From Roseburia inulinivorans DSM 16841 (lineage in GTDB: Bacteria; Bacillota; Clostridia; Lachnospirales; Lachnospiraceae), in NCBI RefSeq assembly GCF_000174195.1, contig NZ_ACFY01000091.1:1-64000 (forward strand): a stretch of DNA of 64,000 nucleotides, in the 5' to 3' direction. The notes under the pieces are model-generated. The model saw only the letters and a list, made by a program, of their open reading frames with translations. It was not told the DNA's origin and ran no database searches. Below are positions 1-8,422 of the stretch, piece by piece. The position numbers and the translations under genes are program-made. Within the stretch, counting starts at the first letter, position 1. The number at the start of each line of letters is the position of its first letter.

Positions 1-31
1 GGATATACGACTTCATCTGGCAATGTAGAAT

Positions 32-63
32 GTCGCTCCTCTTGTAGGAGCGTGGATTGTATT
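32..63 (+). CRISPR. terminal repeat of a CRISPR array (type I-C-like)
   Basis: The segment begins GTCGCTCC and runs to GTGGATTG, with a perfect 7-bp stem CGCTCCT/AGGAGCG around a CTTGT loop. This matches the form of type I-C repeats, which usually end ATTGAAAT; here the end reads ATTGTATT, the decay typical of the last, leader-distal repeat. Bases 1-31 would then be most of the last spacer, and no further repeat follows. The rest of the array, leader and cas genes would lie to the left, outside the window. Only one repeat is visible, so periodicity cannot be shown. Confidence 0.7.
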
Positions 64-345
64 CCTAATAGGACAGGTAGGACTTTTTCTTATGTTGTTA
101 ATTAACATACTTTGACGTTAAAAAATATCTGTCAAATAAAGCTATTTATATGATATCATAGATATTATAAAGAAATCTTATTTGATGCTTTTACATAGTT
201 TTCAGTCAAATGACGTAATTTGTCAGAGACGGTACACATTTACAATTTGGAAGGATGAGTAAGTATTATTCGATAGTTGAGAAGAATAGGGCAGTAGCTT
301 GGCGAAAAGATAATAATTATCATTGTTTATAGGAGAATGCCATAT
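64..345. other. intergenic region between CRISPR end and GH5 gene
   Basis: A+T-rich stretch with no convincing open reading frame, structured RNA or repeat. It presumably carries the promoter of the GH5 gene, but no clear -35/-10 pair was recognised. The only clear signal is the AGGAG ribosome binding site at 331-335. Confidence 0.5.
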
Positions 346-1476
346 ATGAAAAAAGTGGGAAGTTATGCATTGCTAATCAGTATGCTATCAGGATGCAGCC
401 AACAAAATACAGTGAATCAAACTGAAAGTGAGGTATCAGAAGCACAAATGCAGGAGAATAGCGAAAATATAGAAACAGAAAAAATGCAGGATACAGAAAA
501 GATCCAGAATACAGAGAAAATCCAAGATACAGAAAAAAATGAAAACAGAGAGAAGCTATCTCCTTTTGAAATGCATGGCGCATTGCATGTAGAAAATGGA
601 AAGTTGACCGATCAGCATGGCGATGTAGTGCAGCTTTATGGAATGTCTACGCATGGAATTGCATGGTTTCCGCAGTATGTGAATCCGGATGCTTTTCGCA
701 CACTTCGGGATGATTGGAATACAAACTGCATACGTCTGGCAATGTATACGGCGGAAGATGGAGGATATTGTTCTGGCGGAGATAAAGAGCAATTAAAACA
801 GCTTGTTAAGGATGGCGTTTCCTATGCAACAGATTTAGGAATGTATGTGATTGTGGATTGGTACATTTTGAGTGATGGTGATCCAAATCAGAATAAAGAT
901 GAGGCAATTGCTTTCTTTAAAGAGATGGCAGAAACTTTTGTTAATAATGACAATGTGCTTTATGAGATTTATAATGAACCAAATGGTGGTACTTCATGGG
1001 AAAGTATCAAAGCATATGCAGAGGAAATAATTCCAGTCATTAGAGAAAAAAAGCCGGATGCGGTAATTCTGGTAGGAACTCCGACATGGAGTCAGGAGAT
1101 TGATAAAGCAGCAGAGTCGCCATTAGAAGATAAAAATGTTATGTATACGTTACATTTTTATGCAGGAACACATAAGGATGATTTGCGCAATCGGCTGGAA
1201 AGCTATGCACAGAATGGTCTGCCGATTTTTGTGAGCGAGTTTGGAATGTGTGATGCTTCGGGAAATGGTGCGAATGACTTTGAATCTACTGCGAAATGGT
1301 TGGATTTATTAAACAAGTATCAGATAAGCTTTATGTGTTGGAACTTGGCAAATAAAGATGAGAGCAGCAGTGTGTTCAGAGCAAATAGCACAAAAATTTC
1401 TGATTGGACAGAAGAAGATTTAAGCGAAGCAGGACAATGGATCAAAGCTTACTTCCAAAATAGAAGTTATCAATAA
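346..1476 (+). CDS. GH5 family endoglucanase, surface lipoprotein
   Basis: Predicted retaining endo-beta-glucanase of glycoside hydrolase family 5, anchored outside the cell as a lipoprotein. The start at 346 is preferred over ATG 337 because AGGAG at 331-335 is only one base from 337 but 10 bases from 346. The N-terminus has a lysine pair, a hydrophobic stretch and a lipobox LSGC with the acylated cysteine at about residue 17. A Glu/Lys/Asn/Gln linker with three 6-residue repeats (EKMQDT-like) follows. The catalytic domain covers about residues 75-375. YEIYNEPNG carries the acid/base Glu211 and FVSEFGM the nucleophile Glu298. No carbohydrate-binding module is present. Fold and catalytic residues are clear; cellulose versus another beta-glucan is not decided. 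Confidence 0.88.
   Translation: MKKVGSYALLISMLSGCSQQNTVNQTESEVSEAQMQENSENIETEKMQDTEKIQNTEKIQDTEKNENREKLSPFEMHGALHVENGKLTDQHGDVVQLYGMSTHGIAWFPQYVNPDAFRTLRDDWNTNCIRLAMYTAEDGGYCSGGDKEQLKQLVKDGVSYATDLGMYVIVDWYILSDGDPNQNKDEAIAFFKEMAETFVNNDNVLYEIYNEPNGGTSWESIKAYAEEIIPVIREKKPDAVILVGTPTWSQEIDKAAESPLEDKNVMYTLHFYAGTHKDDLRNRLESYAQNGLPIFVSEFGMCDASGNGANDFESTAKWLDLLNKYQISFMCWNLANKDESSSVFRANSTKISDWTEEDLSEAGQWIKAYFQNRSYQ
478..531 (+). repeat. three tandem 18-bp repeats in the GH5 linker
   Basis: Three direct 18-bp units encode EKMQDT, EKIQNT and EKIQDT between the lipobox and the catalytic domain of the GH5 protein. They differ at a few third positions. A fourth unit starts (EKNENR) and decays. Being in-frame multiples of three, they can change copy number and alter only linker length. 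Confidence 0.7.
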
Positions 1477-1513
1477 AATTTCATAAAAACACAATACAAA
1501 AAGGAGTCCCTCC

Positions 1514-3244
1514 ATGCAATCATACAACGACCTACAATCACAATTAAAAACAATAGACCATAAAAGTTACCCATTATACAAATCCCTGCGCGGAAGTTAC
1601 CAGTTCCCCAAATACATATTGTCAATTGACCATGTGCAGGGCGATCCGTTTGCGGCGCCATCGGATGTGAGGGTGACAGTGGATGCGAAGGCAGCCGGAT
1701 TCCCGGCATTTGCGATGAAAGATAAGCTGACAAGAACTGCGTTGGCGGATGAACTGCTTCGCAATTTTGCGGCAAAAGTGAATCAGTTTAACTTTAAAGC
1801 GAAGGGTTCCGGGAAAAGTGGGCTGATCTCAGTGACACACTGCGGACAGGAAGTGCTGCAGAGGACAGCATGTGAAATCAGTGAAAAAGAGATCACCGCC
1901 AGATTTGCAGTCGGGTTTCCTGCAAATGGAAGAACGATTAATGCAAAAGAACTCGAAAAAATCTTATTTGAATATCTGCCACAGTGCGTGGAGCAGTCTT
2001 TTTATTATAAAAATCTGAATGCGCAAAAAGTAAAAGAGGCTGTGGAACTGGCAGAAGATCAGCAGGCAATCCGTGAGAAGCTGCTAGAACTTGGGCTGGC
2101 TGCGTTTGTGGCGGATGACTCTGTGCTGCCAAGGGAGAGCGGTATCTCTTCCAAGCCAATGAAGCAGTCTGTAAAATTTGTTTCTCCGGAAACAATGCGT
2201 GTGACATTAGAACTGCCGCACCGGGGGAAGATTACAGGAATGGGAGTTCCCAAAGGGATCACCCTGATCGTAGGCGGCGGTTATCATGGAAAATCTACAC
2301 TTTTAAATGCGTTGGAATTAGGCGTATACAATCATATTGCCGGAGATGGCAGGGAATATGTGATCGCAGATGAAACGGCACAAAAGCTCCGCTCTGAGGA
2401 CGGAAGATTTATCAAAAATGTAGATATTTCCATGTTTATCAATGATCTTCCAAACGGCAGGGATACGAAGGATTTTTCGACTGCTGATGCGAGTGGAAGC
2501 ACGTCCCAGGCGGCTGGCATCGTGGAAGCGGTTGAGGCCGGCAGCAGACTGCTTTTGCTGGATGAGGATACTTCTGCAACTAATTTTATGGTGCGGGATG
2601 CCTTTATGCAGAAAGTGGTAAGCCCGGACAAAGAGCCGATCACACCGTTTTTATCCAGAGCAGGGGATCTGTATGAAAAAGCAGGAATTTCTACCATTCT
2701 GGTTGCGGGAAGTTCGGGAGCATTTTTCCACATTGCAGACACTGTGATCCAGATGGATCAGTATGAACCTGTGGATATCACAGAGAAAGCAAAGAACCTG
2801 TGTGGACAATTTCCAATCATGCAGGAGACAGCAAAACCATTTGTTTTACCGGATAGCCACCGTGTCATGGAAAAAGACAGGAATGGAGCGGTAAAATGCA
2901 GGGACTACCGGAGCGGAGAAGTGAAAAAAGGCGAGCCGGAGCGCTTGAAGGTAAAGACGCTTGGTGTGGATGGCTTTATGCTTGGAAAACAGAATGTCGA
3001 TCTGCGCTATATCGAGCAGTTGATCGACAGCGAGCAGACGGCGGCACTGGGACTGCTTTTGAAATATACTGTGGAACATCTGGTGGATGGAAAGCGTACC
3101 ATTTCAGAAACGGCACAGTGGTTAGAACAAAAGTTAGAGCAGGAAGGAATGGTATTTGCCGCAGAGCATGGCGTTATCTCCGGTGGATACGCAATCCCAA
3201 GAATTCAGGAGATTTATTCCTGCCTGAACCGCTATCGGGTGTAA
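1514..3244 (+). CDS. ABC-class predicted ATPase
   Basis: 576-residue soluble ATPase of the family called 'ABC-ATPase domain-containing protein' (PF09818/COG3044-like). The middle holds a P-loop GGGYHGKST with Lys260, and a Walker B stretch LLLLDEDTSATN with Asp350-Glu351. There is no membrane segment and no obvious partner permease, so it is not a classical transporter subunit. The family is widespread and its role is not established; the C-terminus is family-specific. AAGGAG at 1500-1505 sets the start at 1514. A NUDIX hydrolase gene follows 28 bases downstream and is probably cotranscribed. Confidence 0.8.
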   Translation: MQSYNDLQSQLKTIDHKSYPLYKSLRGSYQFPKYILSIDHVQGDPFAAPSDVRVTVDAKAAGFPAFAMKDKLTRTALADELLRNFAAKVNQFNFKAKGSGKSGLISVTHCGQEVLQRTACEISEKEITARFAVGFPANGRTINAKELEKILFEYLPQCVEQSFYYKNLNAQKVKEAVELAEDQQAIREKLLELGLAAFVADDSVLPRESGISSKPMKQSVKFVSPETMRVTLELPHRGKITGMGVPKGITLIVGGGYHGKSTLLNALELGVYNHIAGDGREYVIADETAQKLRSEDGRFIKNVDISMFINDLPNGRDTKDFSTADASGSTSQAAGIVEAVEAGSRLLLLDEDTSATNFMVRDAFMQKVVSPDKEPITPFLSRAGDLYEKAGISTILVAGSSGAFFHIADTVIQMDQYEPVDITEKAKNLCGQFPIMQETAKPFVLPDSHRVMEKDRNGAVKCRDYRSGEVKKGEPERLKVKTLGVDGFMLGKQNVDLRYIEQLIDSEQTAALGLLLKYTVEHLVDGKRTISETAQWLEQKLEQEGMVFAAEHGVISGGYAIPRIQEIYSCLNRYRV

Positions 3245-3272
3245 ATAATTGTGAATAAGAAAGGAGCCTGCC

Positions 3273-3956
3273 ATGCGTCCAACAATCAAAAAACAGAATA
3301 TAAAAACTCTATTGGAAACAAAGTTTATCAAAGTATTTGATCTTCAGTATGCCGAGGGCAGACATTACTATAATGCAACAAGACGGAGCGCAGATGATCT
3401 TGTGGCAGTGAAGTCTACGGAAGAATTTCAAAATATGCTTCCGGATGCGGTGAGCTGCATCACGATCTGGAATCCATCCAACGGTGAGCCAAAGCTATTA
3501 TTGAACCGTGAATTCCGGTATCCGGCAGGACAATTTTTGCTGAGTGTCCCGGCGGGACTGATCGATCCGGCAGATAAAGAGGAAGACGAACCATTGCTTG
3601 TGACTGCGAAAAGAGAACTGAAAGAAGAAACCGGAATTGAGGTTTTGGATACAGATGAACTGGAAGTGATCAATCCATGTCTTTTCAGCACACCGGGAAT
3701 GACGGATGAGAGCAACGCACTTGTGAAAATCGTGTTGAACCGGGATACTCTGACAGGTATGTCACAGGACGGTGCAGAGGGAAGTGAATGTTTTGACGGC
3801 TTTTCTTTTCTGACAAAAGAGCAGGCACAGAAAATTTTAAAGGACGGCGTTGATGAGTACGGCATTTTCTATTCCGTGTATACATGGACAGCATTGACCT
3901 ATTTTGTGGCAGATATGTGGAATCGAAACCCTATTTACAAATGCATAAAAAAATAG
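3273..3956 (+). CDS. NUDIX hydrolase (ADP-ribose pyrophosphatase type)
   Basis: 227-residue protein with a recognisable Nudix box: Gly95 starts the loop and RELKEETG (Arg114, Glu115, Glu118, Glu119) gives the metal-binding helix. The region before the box has the beta-rich N-terminal domain of ADP-ribose pyrophosphatase-type enzymes. Expected role is hydrolysis of a nucleoside diphosphate linked to another moiety (ADP-ribose or a related sugar nucleotide). The loop between the Gly and the REL motif is longer than the classical Nudix spacing (insert near DKEEDE). AGAAAGGAG precedes the ATG. Exact substrate cannot be read from sequence. Confidence 0.85.
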   Translation: MRPTIKKQNIKTLLETKFIKVFDLQYAEGRHYYNATRRSADDLVAVKSTEEFQNMLPDAVSCITIWNPSNGEPKLLLNREFRYPAGQFLLSVPAGLIDPADKEEDEPLLVTAKRELKEETGIEVLDTDELEVINPCLFSTPGMTDESNALVKIVLNRDTLTGMSQDGAEGSECFDGFSFLTKEQAQKILKDGVDEYGIFYSVYTWTALTYFVADMWNRNPIYKCIKK

Positions 3957-4089
3957 GATAATAGCTGTGAAAATAACAACATATTCTTTATAAGAAGAAA
4001 CAGCATTCCAAGAATGCAAAGCCATTCGAAAGGTATAAAGTATTTTTGGATTGCAAAGCATCGGAAAGATGTTTTAGAAGGTAATACAT

Positions 4090-4848
4090 ATGGAAATTGA
4101 GAGATTAGGTGAAAATAAGATCAGATGTGCACTGTCTGAAGAAGAAATCCGTGAAATGGGATACAATATTGATGAGATTATTGGAAATACCGAGGTGACG
4201 CAGGAGTTTATGCGTGCGGTGGTGGAACTGGTAGAGGAGCAGGGCAATATCAGTATGCAGAATATTTCACCGGTAGTGAAGGCAGAACTTTTGCAGGATC
4301 ACAGCATGGCGATCACGTTTGGCGGAGATTCCGAGATGAGTTTTAAGAATCTTGTGGATACGGTCGGACAGCTGATGAACCAGCTCGCACCGGAAAAATT
4401 ATCAGAATTTCGGCAGATGAATAAAGAGGAAAAACAGAGTGCTATCGATGATTTCCTCGAAAAATATAAGGCAAAGCACAGCCAGGATGCAAAAAAGACA
4501 GAGACAGAAGATGCAAATGGTACTGAGCAGAAAGAGGACAATGAAATTTTTGAGACATCGGTTCCGTTTAGTCTGGAGTTTTCCAGTCTGGATGAAATGC
4601 TGCGATTGATCCGTCTGGCACCATTTACAGAAAAAATGCCTACAAGCAGTCTTTATAAATTCCAGCAAAAATACTATCTTGTGATGGATCTGATCCATTT
4701 TTCAAGGGAAGAATTACGGCCATTTGCGTTTACAATTGTAGAATATAACAATTGCCGTTATGCTGAGGTCGGACAAATTGCATTTATAAAAGAACACGGA
4801 AAATGTATTGTAGAAAATGAGGCACTGCAAACGCTGATGCAATTGTAA
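4090..4848 (+). CDS. mecA: adaptor protein MecA
   Basis: 252-residue MecA-type adaptor that presents substrates to the ClpC/ClpP protease. The N-terminal domain MEIERLGENKIRCALSEEEI and the C-terminal domain (FSSLDEMLRLIRLAPF... YLVMDL) both match the family. A charged, low-complexity linker (about residues 130-160, rich in Lys/Asp/Glu) joins them, as usual. GAAGG at 4076-4080 is 9 bases from the start. The gene stands alone between a NUDIX gene and a small ORF. In Bacillus MecA controls ComK; no comK is visible here, so targets are unknown. Confidence 0.88.
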   Translation: MEIERLGENKIRCALSEEEIREMGYNIDEIIGNTEVTQEFMRAVVELVEEQGNISMQNISPVVKAELLQDHSMAITFGGDSEMSFKNLVDTVGQLMNQLAPEKLSEFRQMNKEEKQSAIDDFLEKYKAKHSQDAKKTETEDANGTEQKEDNEIFETSVPFSLEFSSLDEMLRLIRLAPFTEKMPTSSLYKFQQKYYLVMDLIHFSREELRPFAFTIVEYNNCRYAEVGQIAFIKEHGKCIVENEALQTLMQL

Positions 4849-5024
4849 AAAGTGATGAAAATTTTTCAGGCAATAGACAAATGTGCCAAATGTCAGAAAA
4901 AATATTGTTACTTTTGCCGATGAATTTCATGCGCTAAAATCTACCATATATGCTATTATAGTTGAGGCGCACGTACGAGATATAGTGCACTGCAAATGAA
5001 AATATGTTATGTGGGAGATTGGTT

Positions 5025-5207
5025 ATGAGCAGAGAGCAGCTTTTAGAACTTGAAGATGTGAAGAGAAGTTTACTGGTACAGGCATACCGTATGAAACAGG
5101 AGCATCCGCATATGTCGCCGGTTGGAATTGAGATGGAGATGTATTCTGCTTTGATGGCTGAAGTAAAAGAGATCACAACGAGAATCCAGATGAGCGCAGA
5201 GGCATAG
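5025..5207 (+). CDS. small conserved-looking protein of unknown function
   Basis: 60-residue, mostly helical, charged protein beginning MSREQLLELEDVKRSLLV. The start at 5025 is chosen because GGGAG at 5012-5016 is correctly spaced, while ATG 5004 has no ribosome binding site. It is short like Spo0E-type phosphatases but lacks their SQxLD motif, so that name is not applied. A hairpin terminator follows directly, which makes it look like a real monocistronic gene. Function not recognised. Confidence 0.55.
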   Translation: MSREQLLELEDVKRSLLVQAYRMKQEHPHMSPVGIEMEMYSALMAEVKEITTRIQMSAEA

Positions 5208-5229
5208 GTGACAACCAATAAGTTTTTCG

Positions 5230-5266
5230 GGCAGGCTTTTTCAGAGATGAAAGAACCTGCCTTTAT
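5230..5266 (+). terminator. rho-independent terminator
   Basis: GGCAGG at 5230-5235 pairs with CCTGCC at 5256-5261, extended by weaker A-T pairs, and is followed by TTATT. It lies after the small protein gene and before the aminopeptidase gene. The T-run is short. Confidence 0.6.
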
Positions 5267-5328
5267 TATGACAGAAAATACGATTTGAGTTTCTGTCAAT
5301 AGATGATTGAAAAAAGAGGAGAACAACC

Positions 5329-6567
5329 ATGAATTTTGCAGAGAGAAGAAAACAGGTTTTTGAGAAAATGGAGAGACAGTCAGCGTTGATCTTATTTTCC
5401 GGGATTGAGAGCCATGTGAGTGCAGATGAATATGCACCATTTGAGGCAGACAGAAACTTTTTTTATCTGACAGGATTAAGAAGAGACCATATGATTCTTT
5501 TGATGAAAAAGACATTGAAAGAGGAGCAGGTGATTTTATTTATCGAAGAAGCAGACCCGACACAGGAGCGCTGGTACGGAAGAAAAGTGACAGTGGATGA
5601 GGCAAAAGAGATTTCCGGTATCGATAATGTGATGTTTTTAGATTCTTTTGAGGGCGCTGTTGACCGCATGATGGCAAGGGAAGATATTGACAGCCTGTAT
5701 TTTGACTGTTACAGATATCAGTTTGAGGACATGCCGGATTACAATATGATCAAAGCAAAAGAATTTGCAGAAAAATATCCGGGACATGCAGTGAAAAATA
5801 TTTCGCAGGTGATCGCAGAACTGCGTATGCAAAAAGACGGGGATGAAGTAGCACTTGTGCGGGAGGCGATCGGCATTACTGATAAAGCATTGCAGTATGT
5901 GATGAAACATTTAGAGCCGGGAATGGCAGAATATCAGGCACAGGCTGATTTTGAATACATGATCCGCTATAACGGAGCGGAGGGAACTGCATTCCCTACC
6001 ATCGCAGGAAGCGGTGCAAACGGAACCATGCTTCACTATGACACAAACCTTGACATTTGTGAGGATGGTTCTTTACTGCTGATGGATCTCGGGGCAAAAT
6101 ACCGCGGATACTGCGCAGATATCACAAGAACTTATCCGGTAAACGGAACATACACAGAGCGCCAGAGACAGGTTTACGACATTGTCTTAGCTGCAAACCG
6201 TGAGGTTGCAAAGACTGCAAAACCGGGCATGACGTTAAAAGAGTTAAATGAGATTGCAAAGAAAGTGCTTGCAGCAGGCGGTATGAAACTCGGTCTGATC
6301 GAAAAAGAGGACGAGATTGATACTTATTATATGCATGGCGTATCCCATCATCTTGGAATCGATGTGCATGATGTCACAGCGGCTTGCAATGAAAAATTAC
6401 AACCGGGTGCCATCATTACTGATGAACCGGGACTCTACATTGACGAATGGGAGATCGGAATCCGTATCGAGGATGATCTTCTGATCACAGAGAACGGCTG
6501 TGAGTGTCTCTCAGAGGCAATTATCCGTGATCCGGACGAGATCGAAGCATTTATGAAAGACAGATAG
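5329..6567 (+). CDS. pepP: Xaa-Pro aminopeptidase (M24B)
   Basis: 412-residue dinuclear metalloaminopeptidase that removes an N-terminal residue preceding proline. The N-terminal aminopeptidase-P domain (about residues 1-130) precedes the pita-bread catalytic domain. All five metal ligands are visible: Asp253, Asp264, a His of GVSHHLG (340/341), Glu366 (TDEPG) and Glu381 (RIEDD). Length fits the family. AGAGGAG lies 7-8 bases before the start. No signal peptide, so cytoplasmic. The gene symbol follows the E. coli-like family; paralogs exist, so pepP rather than pepQ is a likely, not proven, name. Confidence 0.9.
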   Translation: MNFAERRKQVFEKMERQSALILFSGIESHVSADEYAPFEADRNFFYLTGLRRDHMILLMKKTLKEEQVILFIEEADPTQERWYGRKVTVDEAKEISGIDNVMFLDSFEGAVDRMMAREDIDSLYFDCYRYQFEDMPDYNMIKAKEFAEKYPGHAVKNISQVIAELRMQKDGDEVALVREAIGITDKALQYVMKHLEPGMAEYQAQADFEYMIRYNGAEGTAFPTIAGSGANGTMLHYDTNLDICEDGSLLLMDLGAKYRGYCADITRTYPVNGTYTERQRQVYDIVLAANREVAKTAKPGMTLKELNEIAKKVLAAGGMKLGLIEKEDEIDTYYMHGVSHHLGIDVHDVTAACNEKLQPGAIITDEPGLYIDEWEIGIRIEDDLLITENGCECLSEAIIRDPDEIEAFMKDR

Positions 6568-6585
6568 AAATGAGGCAGAAATGAG

Positions 6586-6614
6586 TTGACCATTTCCGGT
6601 CACGATTATATAAT
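6586..6614 (+). promoter_or_regulatory. sigma-A promoter of the mgtE leader
   Basis: TTGACC (6586-6591) and a perfect TATAAT (6609-6614) are separated by 17 bp. Transcription would start near 6621, about 290 bases before the mgtE start codon, giving a long leader RNA. Confidence 0.8.
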
Positions 6615-6624
6615 AGCAATGGAA

Positions 6625-6880
6625 ATTTTTTAGGAGGTGACATTCATGGACAGTTGTGATAGTGCGGGGCGAAAGAACAAAACCGATGGATTTTCTGAAT
6701 GCTTTGGCACAGGGCAGATGTCTGTGGGCGTCTGACCTCTGTGATAATAGAATATGCCTTCTGAAACCACCGGTTTACATGCCTATACAATAGAGTGCAC
6801 GCTTCGCGGACAATCTATTGTCATGAACTATAACAGCAGGAACTTACACATGCTGCTTGGAAGTAAAGCGGTGGTTTTTT
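6625..6880 (+). ncRNA. structured mgtE leader ending in terminator-like hairpin (candidate riboswitch/attenuator)
   Basis: The leader folds by eye into nested pairs. GGCACAG (6706-6712) pairs with CTGTG (6739-6743) and the ends close with TGCC (6755-6758). Downstream, ACCACCGGTTTAC (6766-6778) pairs with GTAAAGCGGTGGT (6863-6875) with one mismatch, directly followed by six T. This long stem encloses two hairpins: ACAATAGA/TCTATTGT (6787-6794/6814-6821) and AGCAG/CTGCT (6834-6838/6853-6857), making a three-way junction that ends like an intrinsic terminator 33 bases before the mgtE start. An M-box Mg2+ riboswitch is the class expected before mgtE, but its conserved 5' motifs were not found. 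Class therefore left open. Confidence 0.6.
6646..6735 (+). CDS. possible leader peptide upstream of mgtE
   Basis: A 29-codon reading frame starting MDSCDSAGRK and ending in TGA lies within the mgtE leader. AGGAGG at 6632-6637 is ideally spaced (8 bases), a far better ribosome binding site than that of mgtE itself. No protein family is recognised. It could be a translated leader peptide coupling translation to the downstream hairpins, or the purine-rich run could be part of the RNA structure. Moderate to low confidence that it is translated. Confidence 0.4.
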   Translation: MDSCDSAGRKNKTDGFSECFGTGQMSVGV

Positions 6881-6913
6881 ATGCCCTTTTTTCAGGGAGA
6901 ACAGGAGGCAGAA

Positions 6914-8305
6914 ATGCAAAAAGAAGTATTAAAAGAACCGACTTATGTAGAAGAATTATTAACATTATTCCGAAGCAATCTTGGAAAAGAAGAACTGCTC
7001 GAAAAAATCTCCGATTATCATGAGAGCGACATTGCGGATGCAATGGAGCAGATGACACCGGAGGAAAGAAAAAAACTCTATCCATTGCTTGGAGAGGAGT
7101 ATATTGCGGAAATCCTTTCCTATACCGAGGATGCGGCAGAGTATTTGCAGGAGATCAACCTGGAAAATGCTGCCAGAGTCATTTCGGAGATGGATTCCGA
7201 TGATGCGGTCGATGTTCTGGAGAATCTGGATGCGGACACTAAGACCAGGATCGTCGATCTGCTGGATGATGATGCGGAAAAAGATGTAAAACTGATTTTA
7301 TCTTATGAAGATGATGAGATCGGTAGCAAAATGACAACGAATTTTATCGTCATAGGAAAGAATCTGAACATCCGTCAGGCAACGCATGAGCTGATCCGTC
7401 AGGCGGGAGAGAACGATAATATCTCAACGATCTATGTAGTAGATGAAAATGAGCAGTATTATGGAGCAATCGACTTAAAAGACCTGATCGTGGCAAGAGA
7501 TTATCAGGATCTGGACAATCTGATCTCGACTTCCTATCCGTATGTGGGAGCACATGAGAAAATCAGTGAGTGTATCGAACGGTTAAAAGACTACGCAGAG
7601 GATTCCATTCCGGTATTGTCAGAGGAAGGAAAAATCTTAGGAGTCATCACAGCTTACGACATCGTGGAAGCCGTGGATGAAGAGATGGGAGAGGACTATG
7701 CGAAGTTAGCCGGTCTTACTGCGGAAGAAGATTTGGAGGAGACAACGTTTCAGAGTATGAAAAAACGTCTCCCGTGGCTGATCATCCTGCTGTTTTTGGG
7801 AATGGTGGTATCTTCGGTTGTCGGAATTTTTGAGACGGTCGTTGCAGTGATCCCGATTGTGATGTGTTTCCAGTCATTGATTTTAGATATGGCAGGAAAT
7901 GTCGGAACCCAGTCGCTGGCGGTGACGATCCGTGTGCTGATGGATGAGAATTTAAACCGGAAAGATAAGTTTGGACTGATTTTGAAAGAGATGCGCATTG
8001 GTTTTGCAAATGGACTGTTTCTTGGAATTATGGCATTTGTATTTATCGGACTCTATGTGTGTTTCATAAAAGGAAATGCGCTTTCCTATTCGTTTTTGAT
8101 CTCAGGCTGTGTGGGAGTTTCCTTAATGCTTGCGATGGTGATCTCGAGCCTTGTCGGAACAACGATCCCACTGCTTTTCCATAAGATCAAAGTCGATCCG
8201 GCGGTCGCGTCAGGACCACTTATCACAACCGTGAATGATCTGGTAGCAGTGGTTACTTATTATGGACTGGTCTGGCTGTTTATGATCGAATTATTGAAGA
8301 TTTAA
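6914..8305 (+). CDS. mgtE: magnesium channel MgtE
   Basis: 463-residue Mg2+ channel with the standard layout: N-terminal superhelical domain rich in LxDDDAxxVL-like repeats (about 1-130), two CBS domains (about 131-255), a plug helix, and five membrane helices (about 285-460) containing GNVGTQS and the DP-containing last loop (KIKVDPAVASGP). The start is placed at ATG 6914 behind AGGAGG at 6903-6908. The upstream in-frame TTG 6857 lies inside the terminator-like hairpin and is unlikely. The CBS and N domains sense cytosolic Mg2+ in this family. Expression is probably controlled by the long structured leader. Confidence 0.92.
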   Translation: MQKEVLKEPTYVEELLTLFRSNLGKEELLEKISDYHESDIADAMEQMTPEERKKLYPLLGEEYIAEILSYTEDAAEYLQEINLENAARVISEMDSDDAVDVLENLDADTKTRIVDLLDDDAEKDVKLILSYEDDEIGSKMTTNFIVIGKNLNIRQATHELIRQAGENDNISTIYVVDENEQYYGAIDLKDLIVARDYQDLDNLISTSYPYVGAHEKISECIERLKDYAEDSIPVLSEEGKILGVITAYDIVEAVDEEMGEDYAKLAGLTAEEDLEETTFQSMKKRLPWLIILLFLGMVVSSVVGIFETVVAVIPIVMCFQSLILDMAGNVGTQSLAVTIRVLMDENLNRKDKFGLILKEMRIGFANGLFLGIMAFVFIGLYVCFIKGNALSYSFLISGCVGVSLMLAMVISSLVGTTIPLLFHKIKVDPAVASGPLITTVNDLVAVVTYYGLVWLFMIELLKI

Positions 8306-8422
8306 CATTTTGTATAGGTAATCTTTACCTTTTCTTTAGAATAATCCATGTGTATTTTAAGAATGAACCGTTATACTCGTTAACAGTAAAAATGTTACAG
8401 AGTATAGCGGAGGTCATTCCAA

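Noticed and set aside
5004..5207. Spo0E-like phosphatase name for the small protein
   Set aside because: Size is similar but the SQxLD motif that defines the family is not found.
6625..6880. Naming the mgtE leader an M-box riboswitch
   Set aside because: Context fits but the conserved M-box 5' core and the CCAATGGGTCAACAG-like segment are not present by eye, so the class was left open.
6754..7023. 89-codon frame overlapping the mgtE leader and start
   Set aside because: It crosses the terminator hairpin, overlaps mgtE in another frame, has no ribosome binding site and becomes Arg/Lys-rich nonsense where it overlaps mgtE.
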